Source: CAYUNA01 sp047629355
GTDB lineage: Bacteria; Bacteroidota; Bacteroidia; Chitinophagales; Saprospiraceae
NCBI GenBank assembly: GCA_047629355.1
Contig: JBLHWU010000322.1
Location: 1 to 5,719, forward strand
Direction: 5' to 3'
Length of the DNA: 5,719 bases
The translations under genes and the position numbers were made by a program. This document shows, piece by piece, positions 5,557 to 5,719 of the stretch. The notes below the pieces were generated by a model, which searched no databases, was not told the origin of the DNA, and saw nothing but the letters and a program-made list of their open reading frames with translations. Position 1 is the first letter of the stretch. Each line of letters opens with the position of its first letter.

Positions 5557-5611
5557 TTCCTTAATATTTCAACCCTACAGCCTTCGGCTGCGGGGTTGAA
5601 ATATTAAGGAA
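5557..5611. terminator. Very strong extragenic hairpin downstream of the glycosyltransferase gene
   Basis: Positions 5557-5582 pair with 5586-5611: 26 positions with 24 Watson-Crick pairs, one T-G wobble (5576/5592) and one A-C mismatch (5577/5591), closed by a 3-nt TTC loop within CAGCC-TTC-GGCTG. It begins about 50 nt after the glycosyltransferase stop codon. It will halt or protect the 3' end of that transcript (inference), although no U-tract follows on either strand. The near-perfect symmetry, wider GC-rich top and lack of a U-tract also fit a dispersed extragenic palindrome (REP-like). From 5612 to the end I see no gene; only minor features such as AATTGTTACAATT (5650-5662) are present. 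Confidence 0.6.
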
Positions 5612-5719
5612 CAAAAAACGCAAATTTGGATTGCGGTATGCTCCTATTTAATTGTTACAATTCTCAAAAAACAACCTCAATCAGCCTTTAGTCGCTACAA
5701 TATATTACAGATTTTGAGT

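Noticed and set aside
5612..5719. Start of another gene or a tRNA at the right edge
   Set aside because: All six frames are interrupted by stops within short distances, and no cloverleaf or conserved tRNA T-loop sequence is visible.

Overview
The window looks like a piece of a Bacteroidota chromosome, most likely a Saprospiria-type relative (inference). The DNA is AT-rich and the starts lack Shine-Dalgarno sequences. At least one upstream region carries a match to the Bacteroidota promoter element TAnnTTTG, and the proteins resemble families common in that phylum. No RNA gene, CRISPR array or complete insertion sequence is visible.

Layout, left to right. Positions 1-486 hold the N-terminal stub of an IS transposase (minus strand) in otherwise gene-free AT-rich DNA. 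Positions 492-842 (minus) encode a short secreted lipoprotein that resembles only the N-terminal part of LruC-domain proteins. Positions 843-1239 contain no gene. They hold a probable promoter for the lipoprotein, a short tandem repeat, a small AT-rich inverted repeat and a MITE-like palindromic element of about 150-170 bp. Positions 1240-2509 (minus) form a probable two-gene operon: a single-domain CheY-like response regulator followed by a PglC/WbaP-type phosphoglycosyl transferase. After a divergent intergenic region with repeated CCAAAAAACG boxes, positions 2750-5506 (plus) encode a multi-pass Wzy/O-antigen-ligase-like protein and a membrane-anchored family 2 glycosyltransferase. A very strong 26-position hairpin lies about 50 bp past the last gene.

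How the genes work together (inference). The phosphoglycosyl transferase would start a repeat unit on undecaprenyl phosphate at the inner face of the membrane. The GT2 enzyme would add a sugar there. The Wzy-like protein would polymerise or ligate the lipid-linked units on the outer side. The response regulator, transcribed first in the initiating-enzyme operon and divergent from the polymerase, suggests that surface polysaccharide production is under phosphorelay control. No flippase, export or chain-length gene is in the window, so this is either one edge of a larger locus or a small cassette relying on genes elsewhere.

I did not find a clearly new molecular system. The most unusual points are the orphan receiver paired with the initiating transferase, the palindromic element at 971-1139, the repeat boxes in the divergent promoter region and the isolated LruC-like N-terminal module.
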